Origin: Alphaproteobacteria bacterium SS10 | GTDB taxonomy: Bacteria > Pseudomonadota > Alphaproteobacteria > TMED2 | Direction of reading: 5' to 3' | Assembly (NCBI GenBank): GCA_019192455.1 | Contig: JAHCML010000003.1 | Span: 995,731-1,059,730, forward strand | DNA: 64,000 bases | Shown here: positions 9,500 through 16,777 of the stretch, piece by piece | Numbering within the stretch: position 1 is the first letter of the stretch | Layout of the letters: each line of letters begins with the position of its first letter | Position numbers and translations under genes: made by a program | The notes under the pieces: generated by a model | Told to the model about the DNA's origin: nothing | The model's database searches: none | What the model saw: the letters and a program-made list of their open reading frames with translations, nothing else

Positions 9500-10432
9500 A
9501 TGGTTAGCAAACTTGCACCTGCTCATCAGGACGCAACTGGGACGCGTGCCGCCAATTCAAATAGCCGCCGTGCCCGCCGATTGGTTCAGGCATTAGCGGC
9601 AGGTCTAGCCGCAAGCCCGGCCGCTGCATCGCCCGCTGATGTGGTCGAAGCGTTAAATGCCCCCCAGGCGCGGGTGATTCAGGTTCAATCGACTGACGGC
9701 GCAACACCCCCAGCAGCCACTGTACCGGGCGAAGCACAAACACCAGGGCAGGCGGGTATTGCCTGCATCAGCATGACCAGCCCCAGCCATGCGATTGGTG
9801 CCTTTGTCGGTGTGACCCGCGACAGCATCACGGTTCGTCCGATGATCACCGCTGGTCCCGGTGTAGCACCAGAGGCGCCAGAGGGACTTAACTGCACAAG
9901 CTTTGAAGAATTCGAAACCGCAGCCCATGGGCGGCTGACCTCCTTCGTTAATGATACCGCCGACTTCATTGAAGGGATTGAGCGGCAGCTTGGTCTGCCA
10001 AGTGGGCCGACCGCGCCGATGCGTGACCCAAACTTTGTTGCCGATCCTGAGAATGCCTACGTCCAAACAACGGCCGTGTTTCGGTATGTGCTGAGCTATG
10101 TGATGCAGCGGGTTGGTGAGCAGAATTTCAATTCTGTGGTCAGCCGGAGCGCCCATGAGGCCCTTGCTGCTCGCCATGTAGAAACTGGCAACGAGCTGCT
10201 GATGCTACAGCAGCTTCGTGGCGCCATGCCCCAGCTTCAGGAACAGCTGGATAGTGGCACCCTGGACGCCAATGACGGGCGCCGACCGGTCATCATCCCC
10301 GATGCCAACGCTATTCCAATTCGGTTCGAGTCCGGTCCCGACAGCGCCCGGGTGAAAGCCGCCCGTGATGCATCGCTTCGGGTTGAGGCACCGCGCCCAG
10401 AGCGCGACCGCACCGCCGTTTTTCAAATTTAG
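9500..10432 (+). CDS. Array protein 2: exported, unknown family
   Basis: 310 residues, unrecognised family, paralogous to its neighbours. It opens MVSKLAP; the array proteins at 8433, 10475 and 11512 also begin M-V-S/A. A basic stretch with SRRARRL (22-28) precedes an Ala-rich segment ending near residue 45 (PAAASPAD), a probable signal peptide. The two conserved cysteines are C89 (GIACISM) and C132 (LNCTSFEEFE), again 43 apart. A mostly helical middle follows. The C-terminal signature IPIRFESGPDS lies near residues 277-287, followed by a charged tail. The ribosome site is AGAGAGGA. It follows the hairpin at 9358-9395 by about 100 bases and precedes gene 3 by 42, so genes 2-4 are probably co-transcribed. 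Confidence 0.75.
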   Translation: MVSKLAPAHQDATGTRAANSNSRRARRLVQALAAGLAASPAAASPADVVEALNAPQARVIQVQSTDGATPPAATVPGEAQTPGQAGIACISMTSPSHAIGAFVGVTRDSITVRPMITAGPGVAPEAPEGLNCTSFEEFETAAHGRLTSFVNDTADFIEGIERQLGLPSGPTAPMRDPNFVADPENAYVQTTAVFRYVLSYVMQRVGEQNFNSVVSRSAHEALAARHVETGNELLMLQQLRGAMPQLQEQLDSGTLDANDGRRPVIIPDANAIPIRFESGPDSARVKAARDASLRVEAPRPERDRTAVFQI

Positions 10433-10474
10433 TCAGTCAAATCATTCAGTCGATTAGCCCTCAAGGATTTCATG

Positions 10475-11467
10475 ATGGTCAGCAACACCCCAGCCCACGC
10501 AAAGATCGAACCGCTGCCGGGGGGGTCTGACGATCAGCGCAGCCGACGTATGCGCCAAGGCGCACAGGGAATCATGGCCGCGGTGGCGGCAGCACCAGTC
10601 GGCGGTGCCGTATCGGCAGAAGAAGCAGCATTCGAGATTTTCACTGGTCCGCAAGCTACCGCGGCCCAGTTTGAGCCAATCCTGGTTCAGGCCCAAACCA
10701 CGGGGCCGGGTGCGGTGGCCGCGGCCGAGGAGCCTGAAGAGGTTGAACGTCCGTCCGTTGGTGCAACCGGATCGGCCTATATTACCATCGCCCGCAACAA
10801 CACGGGCAGCATGTCGAATGATGAAGAGCTGGTTGGCGCAGTTATGGTGCTGCTGCCCGATGATGCCCATGCCGTTGCCGTCGATGTGCCGCGTCCTGGC
10901 GCTCTGCCAGAATGCCCAGATGATGCCCAGTGCTTCACCCCGCTTGGATACGTTCAACACGTTCAAGCCCGGGTCGCTGAGCTGGGGCAAATGACGGCCG
11001 CGTTCATGCGCCCGATCGAGGCAGCACTCGGCCAGACTGAGGGGCCGTCTGCACTGCTTGAGCGGGATAAGTTCGGTGAGAACTCCATCGCTGATTTTGG
11101 GACCGCGCGACGTTGGTTTGAACAGACCATGATCAATGCCGAGCGCGGCCTGGAAGCGGAGGCGTTTGCAGCGTCGGTGGATGCCTCACAGCTTCAAGCT
11201 ATTCAGCAGATGCAGGAAGAGATTGGTGTTGAGCTACAGATGCTGGGCGTCCTGCGCGGCGGCATTCACCAACTTCAGTTCCAGCTGGACGCCGGGATGC
11301 TGGTCCCGGAAGGCCGCATGCCAGCGCCTCAGCCTGAGGGCGATCCAATCCGCCTTGAATCCGGTCCAGAGAGTGAGCATGCGACGCAGGTTCGAGAGGC
11401 ATCACTGCGGGAAGAGCCAGCTGCCCCAGCCCCGGTTGCAACCCACCGACGGACAATGGCCGCGTAA
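10475..11467 (+). CDS. Array protein 3: exported, unknown family, first Cys lost
   Basis: 330 residues, unrecognised family, closest to array protein 4. I chose ATG 10475 over the ATG at 10472 because the context AGGATTTCAT(G)ATGGT is nearly identical to that of gene 4 and gives the shared MVS start. The basic RSRRMRQ is followed by an Ala-rich segment ending VSAEEAAFEIF, a probable signal peptide (cleavage near 48). The first conserved cysteine of the family is replaced by Tyr102 (SAYITIA). The second is kept as C153, and an extra C147 lies six residues before it, so any disulfide must be rewired. The tail carries DPIRLESGPES, then a charged region. The nearby frame at 10605-10994 is an overlap artefact. 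Confidence 0.75.
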   Translation: MVSNTPAHAKIEPLPGGSDDQRSRRMRQGAQGIMAAVAAAPVGGAVSAEEAAFEIFTGPQATAAQFEPILVQAQTTGPGAVAAAEEPEEVERPSVGATGSAYITIARNNTGSMSNDEELVGAVMVLLPDDAHAVAVDVPRPGALPECPDDAQCFTPLGYVQHVQARVAELGQMTAAFMRPIEAALGQTEGPSALLERDKFGENSIADFGTARRWFEQTMINAERGLEAEAFAASVDASQLQAIQQMQEEIGVELQMLGVLRGGIHQLQFQLDAGMLVPEGRMPAPQPEGDPIRLESGPESEHATQVREASLREEPAAPAPVATHRRTMAA

Positions 11468-11511
11468 CTCTTAGCCTTTCAATGGGCCTGAACGCTCAAG
11501 AGGATTTCATT

Positions 11512-12495
11512 ATGGTTTCTACCCATTCCCCAGCCGCCCATGACGACGCAAAACAGCGCCGGATGAGCCAAGGCGCCCGCGCAATCATGGCGGCCGTCGC
11601 GGCAATGCCAGCCGCTGGTTCCGTCAGCGCGCAAGAGGCTGCGTTTCAGGTATTCACGGGCCCACAAACCCATATTGCGCAGGCTGATGGTGCGACGGGT
11701 TCAACTGGTCCTGATGCTGTCGTGCCAGTTGTGGATGCCAGCGGTGCAGAAGCCGAGGCAGTAACCAGCATACCAACACCGGGTGAACAACGCGGCGTCT
11801 GCATTACCGTGCCCAGCAGCGAAAACGCCGTTGGCGGCATCATGACCGTCACCCTGCGTCAGAGCTTTACCCGCGTCGTCGAAACCTCAGCCCCGGGTGT
11901 GTTGCCTGAGGGGAATGACGATGAGAATTGCATGACCGCGGATGAGTTCCGCATGGCGGTTGATGAGCGGACCAACCAGTTTGTTCAAGACACCACTGAT
12001 TTTCTGATCGATGTCACGAAAAAGGTTGGTTGGGACAGCTCCAGCCTCGAGCCCATGAAGACGCCTGCCTTTATGGAGCAGCAGGGCCTTGTGGGCGCAC
12101 ATGAATTCGTTGGTCAGGTGTTTAACCGCGTCATGGGTGCGGTTCAGCGAAGCGCCGGCCAGGTCATGTTCTCCTTCATCGTTGATGATCAAGAGAGCGA
12201 TGCGCTGATCCAGCGCTATCTGAACCTCGATGCAGAGTTGAAGGTCCTCGGCACAATGGAAGCGGCGCTGCCACGGGTTCAACAGGGGCTAGATGATGGC
12301 AGTATGGTCCCTCTGTTCACCGGCCCGGGAGTTGAGGTTCCAAACCCAGGTGATCGGGTACGCTTCGAATCTGGCCCAGATGCACGTCAGCCGGTGGCAG
12401 AGACCGCTGCTGCCAACGCTGCGGTCGATGACCGGCGTCAGCCCGCCGCGGCCTTGGATGAGCGCCGACCAGCCTGGCCAGGGGCACGGGTTTAA
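11512..12495 (+). CDS. Array protein 4: exported, unknown family
   Basis: 327 residues, unrecognised family. ATG 11512 is preferred over 11482 because a GAGGA ribosome site lies just before it and the context repeats that of gene 3. The signal region (QRRMSQ, then Ala-rich to VSAQEAAFQVF) matches gene 3 at about 70 percent of positions, indicating recent duplication. Cysteines C97 (RGVCITV) and C140 (ENCMTADEF) are 43 apart. A helical region follows, then the signature VRFESGPDA near residue 285 and a Pro/Arg-rich tail. The gap to gene 3 is 44 bases. A 196-base gap separates it from gene 5, which has its own copy of the upstream element. Confidence 0.75.
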   Translation: MVSTHSPAAHDDAKQRRMSQGARAIMAAVAAMPAAGSVSAQEAAFQVFTGPQTHIAQADGATGSTGPDAVVPVVDASGAEAEAVTSIPTPGEQRGVCITVPSSENAVGGIMTVTLRQSFTRVVETSAPGVLPEGNDDENCMTADEFRMAVDERTNQFVQDTTDFLIDVTKKVGWDSSSLEPMKTPAFMEQQGLVGAHEFVGQVFNRVMGAVQRSAGQVMFSFIVDDQESDALIQRYLNLDAELKVLGTMEAALPRVQQGLDDGSMVPLFTGPGVEVPNPGDRVRFESGPDARQPVAETAAANAAVDDRRQPAAALDERRPAWPGARV

Positions 12496-12578
12496 TCCGA
12501 AAGTCCCCCTGAAATTATCTAACGCAAAGGCGTAACGATCTTGCGAATGCCCAGGGCATTGGGGTTTCGGATCGGCGC

Positions 12579-12602
12579 TTTCATAAAAGATTCATAGACC
12601 GG
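12579..12602 (+). promoter_or_regulatory. Second copy of the array upstream element
   Basis: 24 bases sharing 19 with 8294-8317 (TTTCA, AAGA, TCATA, ACCGG in the same spacing), 90 bases before the start chosen for the fifth array gene. A short palindrome (CGAGC/GCTCG) follows at about 12608-12621. It may be the promoter or operator of a separate transcript for gene 5. Confidence 0.35.
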
Positions 12603-12691
12603 ATTGAGCGAGCAAGCGCTCGTATCAAGAATATCTTCCACAGTCATTGAGCATGGCTGCTGAGGAGCGTGAGCGGAAAAGGACCGTCGCC

Positions 12692-14266
12692 ATGGCTGAC
12701 AATAACAAAGCAACCCAAGCACCAGCCCAAACCGGACAGAGCCGCTTTAGTCGCCTTCGCCAGAGTGCACTGTTAGCTTCCGCAATGGCAGTGCCGCTGC
12801 CTGCGGTCGGGCAAGAGGCTGTGCTTAATGAAGTCCGCCAACCGGTCGCCCCGGTTGTGACCCTGGCCCAGGCAACCATTCCGCGCGCAGATTTGGACAT
12901 TGGCTCGGCTGGTAAGGCCTGCGTGACCTATGCCTCACCAGAGGTGCCACGTGGCGCGCTGATCATGTTCGACGTGAATAGCGGTCCCAATCGTCCTGAA
13001 ATCGTTCCAATGATGCTGACCGAGATCGGTCTGCTGCCATCCATGGGGCAGGAGCGGTATTGCGACACGATCCAGAACTTCCGCGCCGATGCTGAGCAAC
13101 GCTCAATCGAGCTAGGCCGCGATATCGCCCAGCTGGTTCGGCAAGCTGCCGAGGCGACTGGCAAGCCAGAACTCGCCCAAGGTGTTGAGATCCTTGAGGA
13201 TCAAGACTTTGCCAGAAACTTGTTCCCCCTGACCAATACGGCGGAATCCATGTTCCTGCGCGCAGCACGGGCCCATCCGGCGATTTGGCAGGATCCAGTC
13301 GGTCAGACGATCAAGGATCGCGGCATCGCCAGCAAGAAGGCTGCCTTCATTATTGAGAGCACCGAAAACCTGCTGCCTGTTCTGGAAGCGCATTTTGTCG
13401 ACCCAGAGGCCAATCCATTCCCAGGCCTGCCAGCACCACAACCGCAGGGCATCCCGATCAATTTCAACATGGATGTTGATGATAAGCCTGGTGTATGGGC
13501 CGCCCAGAACGCCGTGTTTGATGCCAGTGTTCAGGCACCTCTAACCTTGGCGCAAGTGACAGAGCCGGCGCCAAAGACCCCGGGTGAGCGCGGCTATGTT
13601 TGCGCAACCTATGCATCCAGTATTCATCCGGTTGGCGGCATCATCGTTGCCAATGTCGGTATGAGTGCACATGGCCTTCGCAATGTGGAGAGCCCAGGCC
13701 AGCACCCCGTTACTGAAGGTGACGTGCTAGCGGGCGAACTTGAATGTGAAACCATTGATGATTTCCTAGCTGGTGTTGAAGCGCGCGCGGAACAGTTTGG
13801 CCGCGACATGGCGTCGTTAGCCCGACGGGTTGCTGAGGGTGTTGGGCAGCCCGACGTTGCCGCTGGTGTTGAGCGTTTGGAAGCTGAAGGCTTTGGATCT
13901 GATCTCTCAGAGGCTAGTCGCCTAACCCGTGAGTACTTTGATCGTATCGTTGCGGCAGCTGAGGGCGTTGATCCGTCTCGCTTGCAGGAAATTGTTCCGC
14001 CAGAAGAGATGCAGGCGATCATGCAGCGCGGTCAGCAGGGCGATACAGAGTTGAACCTGGCCCGCAATGCGCGTGCCCAGCTTGCCAATTTGGAAGCACA
14101 GTTTGGACCACGTGTTCAGGGCGTGCCAGCGGGTGTGCCAATTCGTTGGCAGTCAGGCCCGGATGCCGTGATTGAGCGTGAGGCACGGGTTGAGCCGCAG
14201 GGGGTGGACCGGACTACCACCGCATCCAACGATCAAGGCTACCGCCCGCGCAGCCTGACCGCTTAA
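12692..14266 (+). CDS. Array protein 5: exported, two copies of the array domain
   Basis: 524 residues, unrecognised family. ATG 12692 is chosen because AAAAGGA lies eight bases upstream and the protein then begins with a normal signal peptide (basic RFSRLRQ, hydrophobic core, AVGQEA near 41). Starts at 12647 (TTG) or 12653 would add a charged extension. The array domain occurs twice. Copy A has C77 (KACVTYASPEVPRGA) and C124, with INFN near 256. Copy B has C304 (YVCATYASSIHPVGG) and C352, ending IRWQSGPDA near 485-495. The cysteine spacings are 47 and 48. The A-B junction (QAPLTLAQVTEPAP, about 281-294) echoes the post-signal region TLAQATIP (about 57-64), consistent with internal duplication. 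Confidence 0.78.
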   Translation: MADNNKATQAPAQTGQSRFSRLRQSALLASAMAVPLPAVGQEAVLNEVRQPVAPVVTLAQATIPRADLDIGSAGKACVTYASPEVPRGALIMFDVNSGPNRPEIVPMMLTEIGLLPSMGQERYCDTIQNFRADAEQRSIELGRDIAQLVRQAAEATGKPELAQGVEILEDQDFARNLFPLTNTAESMFLRAARAHPAIWQDPVGQTIKDRGIASKKAAFIIESTENLLPVLEAHFVDPEANPFPGLPAPQPQGIPINFNMDVDDKPGVWAAQNAVFDASVQAPLTLAQVTEPAPKTPGERGYVCATYASSIHPVGGIIVANVGMSAHGLRNVESPGQHPVTEGDVLAGELECETIDDFLAGVEARAEQFGRDMASLARRVAEGVGQPDVAAGVERLEAEGFGSDLSEASRLTREYFDRIVAAAEGVDPSRLQEIVPPEEMQAIMQRGQQGDTELNLARNARAQLANLEAQFGPRVQGVPAGVPIRWQSGPDAVIEREARVEPQGVDRTTTASNDQGYRPRSLTA

Positions 14267-14274
14267 GCTTGAGG

Positions 14275-15147
14275 TTAGGCGACATTTGTCTTCTTCGGCT
14301 CGTCGGCCAGGGGCTCGTACATTTCAGGGGCCATGCCAGCCTTTAACCGCGAGAGCGTATTGAATGGCCGCTTGATCTGGCCTCGGAAATACTTCCGCAC
14401 CAGGGTTTGCCAGGTAGGGATCGTCTCGTCCCCCCGTTGTGCGCAGACGTAATCAAACCAACGCCAGCCAATCGCCACATGATTGATCTCATCATCATGG
14501 ACGATCTGCAGCAGCCGCGCGCTATCAGCGTCATCATGGCGGTGCAGGCTATCGATCATGCTTGGCGTGACGTCTAGGCCGCGTGCCTCCAGCACCATTG
14601 GCACGATGGCGAGCCGTGCGGCGATATCGTGGGCCGTATCCATGCTGCTTTCCCACAAGCCGTCATGGGCAGGCAAATCACCGTAAGCAGTTCCCAGATC
14701 CTTTAACCTGGTTTGCAGTAGGCGGTGGTGCCGCGCTTCATCCGCCGCGACCATCACCCAATCATTAAAGAAGGCGCGGGTGAGGGGGAGTTCATCGGCG
14801 GCCTCGCCCCGCTCTTGGCCTGGTACATCGCGGTGCGGGGAAAAACGGGCGATTACATCCCACGCAAGGTCGATGGCGTTCAGCTCAATATGGGCGAGGG
14901 CGTGAAGCAGAGCGGCGCGGCCAGCGACGCTGTTCGCCTTACTACGCTTTGGCATCGCTGATGGGGCGCGCAGCTCTGGTTTAACTAGCCGCGCTGGCCG
15001 ATCCGGTGGCGCGGCCTCTCCAATCAGGGTAATCTCACCATCCCGCCAGGCGGTGGCGGCTGCCTGGCTAATCGCGATCTTGTCCATTGGATCGGCTGCG
15101 TTAAGCGCCGCCATGGCCGCATCGCAAAGTGTTTCGTAGGCTGCCAT
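14275..15147 (-). CDS. DUF455 ferritin-like protein
   Basis: Ferritin-like four-helix protein of the DUF455 family, 290 residues; the biochemical role is not established. The di-iron-type ligands are visible: H86-E88 (AHIELNA), E137 and H140 (DEARHH), E187 (LEARG), and E220 and H223 (DDEINH). The start ATG at 15147 overlaps the TGA of the upstream CysQ gene in a TGATG arrangement, so the two are translationally coupled. An upstream in-frame ATG (15186) would lie inside cysQ and is less likely. It is convergent with array gene 5, with an 8-base gap. Confidence 0.88.
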   Translation of the reverse strand: MAAYETLCDAAMAALNAADPMDKIAISQAAATAWRDGEITLIGEAAPPDRPARLVKPELRAPSAMPKRSKANSVAGRAALLHALAHIELNAIDLAWDVIARFSPHRDVPGQERGEAADELPLTRAFFNDWVMVAADEARHHRLLQTRLKDLGTAYGDLPAHDGLWESSMDTAHDIAARLAIVPMVLEARGLDVTPSMIDSLHRHDDADSARLLQIVHDDEINHVAIGWRWFDYVCAQRGDETIPTWQTLVRKYFRGQIKRPFNTLSRLKAGMAPEMYEPLADEPKKTNVA

Positions 15148-15983
15148 CAGCCGCCTAGCCATTCGGCTGGGCCAACACCGCCCCAAGCGATGAAGCCATC
15201 GTTCAGGAACTTGCGATCCGCCTTGGCATAGGGGAATAGGCCGCCATCGGTGCTGGTTACGACACCGCCAGCGCCCTCAAGGATCGCTTGACCAGCAGCG
15301 GTATCCCATTCGCAGGTATTGCCGAAGCGTGGATAGATATCGGCGCGCCCGGCGGCCACTTCACAGAATTTCAGCGACGAACTGCGGGCGACAAAGCTGC
15401 CAACCTCACGGCCATTCATGAACTTCTCCAGCGCTTCTGGATTCCCGTGATTTCGACTGCCCAGGATGCGGAGTTTGCCGAGATCTGGCGTCACCACCTC
15501 AATCGGTGTGTCAGCGCCATTGCCCCGACGCTCAAACGCCGTACCAACACCGCAGGCTCCATATTCTTCATCAATCGCCGGGGCATAAATGACGCCCATC
15601 ACCGGACGGCCATCAAGCACAAGGGCGATGTTCACGGTGAACTCACCCAGCCCTTTGATGAAATCCTTGGTGCCATCCAGCGGGTCAACCAGCCAGAACT
15701 GGCCGCCACTGATGTCTGGCAGGCTGCCACCATCGCTCGCTTCCTCGCCAATCACTGGCACATCCGGCGTCAGTTGGCGAAGCAGGGGGGTGATCAGCGC
15801 TTCGGCTTCCCGATCCGCAATGGTGACCGGACTACCATCACCCTTAGCGATCACCTCATCCATGCCGTCCGGTTGGTAATATTCCATGATCACCTCGCCC
15901 GCCTGTTTGGCGATCTCCCGGATTGGGGAGAGCATGTCATCAAGCGGGGGAAGGCCAATCGGCGCGATGGGTTGGGTTGTCAT
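15147..15983 (-). CDS. cysQ: 3'(2'),5'-bisphosphate nucleotidase
   Basis: Phosphatase that removes the 3' phosphate of PAP or PAPS, a by-product of sulfate assimilation; IMPase superfamily, 278 residues, usual CysQ length. The metal-binding motifs are GEEAS (79-83), DPLDGT (100-105, followed by KDF as in CysQ) and EWDTAA (225-230). It is the leading gene of a two-gene unit with the DUF455 gene, and the second IMPase-family gene within 9 kb. Confidence 0.92.
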   Translation of the reverse strand: MTTQPIAPIGLPPLDDMLSPIREIAKQAGEVIMEYYQPDGMDEVIAKGDGSPVTIADREAEALITPLLRQLTPDVPVIGEEASDGGSLPDISGGQFWLVDPLDGTKDFIKGLGEFTVNIALVLDGRPVMGVIYAPAIDEEYGACGVGTAFERRGNGADTPIEVVTPDLGKLRILGSRNHGNPEALEKFMNGREVGSFVARSSSLKFCEVAAGRADIYPRFGNTCEWDTAAGQAILEGAGGVVTSTDGGLFPYAKADRKFLNDGFIAWGGVGPAEWLGG

Positions 15984-16354
15984 GGTGATTTGCCGGGGTT
16001 AGGGCGGTGTTGAATTGGCGGCACCCTCGCGCATTCGCCCGGTCGGCTCAAGCAGCCATTTGTCCAAGTCTGGAAATTCTTCAAGAAGCGCAGTTTTCCT
16101 GGCTTCTAGGCGGCATCTTATTGCTGCCTAAATTCTGTGTTTCCCTTGCCACACTTGATTGTTGCGGCGTTTTGGATCAAAAGCACCGCCAACAACGTAG
16201 TGGAAGAAAGAGTGCTGACGGGCGGTCCAATAATGATTGGCCTGCCGGACCGATAAAACCCGCTGAATTTGTTGCTTTCATCTGTTCAGTGGAAAAACAC
16301 CACCAAGTAGGCAGTGCTGAGACGCACCGCCATTGATGACGAAGCGAGACGACG
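15984..16354. other. Divergent intergenic region upstream of the small acidic gene
   Basis: 371 bases between cysQ (minus) and the small gene at 16355 (plus). Short open frames here lack ribosome sites and family features. I see no RNA gene or strong hairpin. It presumably carries both promoters. Confidence 0.5.
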
Positions 16355-16579
16355 ATGAACTTTAGTGCTTTGACCGGGGTCAGCAACCTCGACGATCGCC
16401 GCCGCCAAATGGCTGAGCGCGATTTTGATAAGGCTGCCGAAGAAGTCCTCAACCGTGACAACCTCACGGCTGAGCAGATGATTGAGCTGTTCGATGAGGA
16501 TGGCTACCTCGGCACCGCCATGAGGCAGATGCTGCTGTCACCGAAAATGTCCGGTGATGATTTGGATGAGGCCGCGTAA
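16355..16579 (+). CDS. Small acidic protein of unknown function
   Basis: 74 residues (MNFSALTGVSNLDDRRRQMA start), strongly acidic, no signal peptide or membrane segment, predicted mostly helical. I do not recognise it. A clean intrinsic terminator follows 23 bases after the stop, and the reading frame shows normal codon use for the window, so it looks like a real single-gene transcript. The ribosome site (around ACGACG) is weak. Confidence 0.6.
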   Translation: MNFSALTGVSNLDDRRRQMAERDFDKAAEEVLNRDNLTAEQMIELFDEDGYLGTAMRQMLLSPKMSGDDLDEAA

Positions 16580-16602
16580 GCGCCACTTAAAGATTTACGG
16601 TG

Positions 16603-16632
16603 AAAGCCGGTCCTTATGGGCCGGCTTTTTTT
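16603..16632 (+). terminator. Intrinsic terminator of the small acidic gene
   Basis: AAAGCCGG (16603-16610) pairs with CCGGCTTT (16621-16628) across a 10-base loop, followed by a run of seven Ts. A textbook Rho-independent terminator that isolates the gene at 16355 from the ABC transporter. Confidence 0.9.
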
Positions 16633-16690
16633 CGTTTTGGCCCCTCGCTTGCCCCGTGGACCTGTGGATCAGTTGGAAAGATGTGATGAG

Positions 16691-16739
16691 CCGTGACCAT
16701 GGCCATACTTGCCCCGGCGGACATGAGGCCATATCACGG
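16691..16739 (+). promoter_or_regulatory. Structured leader upstream of ynjB-like gene
   Basis: CCGTGA (16691-16696) pairs with TCACGG (16734-16739), and ATGGCC (16699-16704) pairs with GGCCAT (16727-16732). That gives a 12-bp two-part stem with a CC/A internal loop and a 22-base apical loop rich in C and G. It lies 38 bases before the ATG at 16778. It may be a cis-regulatory RNA or an operator palindrome. It does not match the thiamine riboswitch. Confidence 0.4.
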
Positions 16740-16777
16740 AACGCTCGTTTGCTACTGCTTGCCTTAAGGAAGCCCCT

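Noticed and set aside
16640-16777. Thiamine-pyrophosphate riboswitch before the YnjB-like gene
   Set aside because: The conserved CTGAGA and ACC-TGATC blocks of the TPP element are absent; only a simple stem is present.
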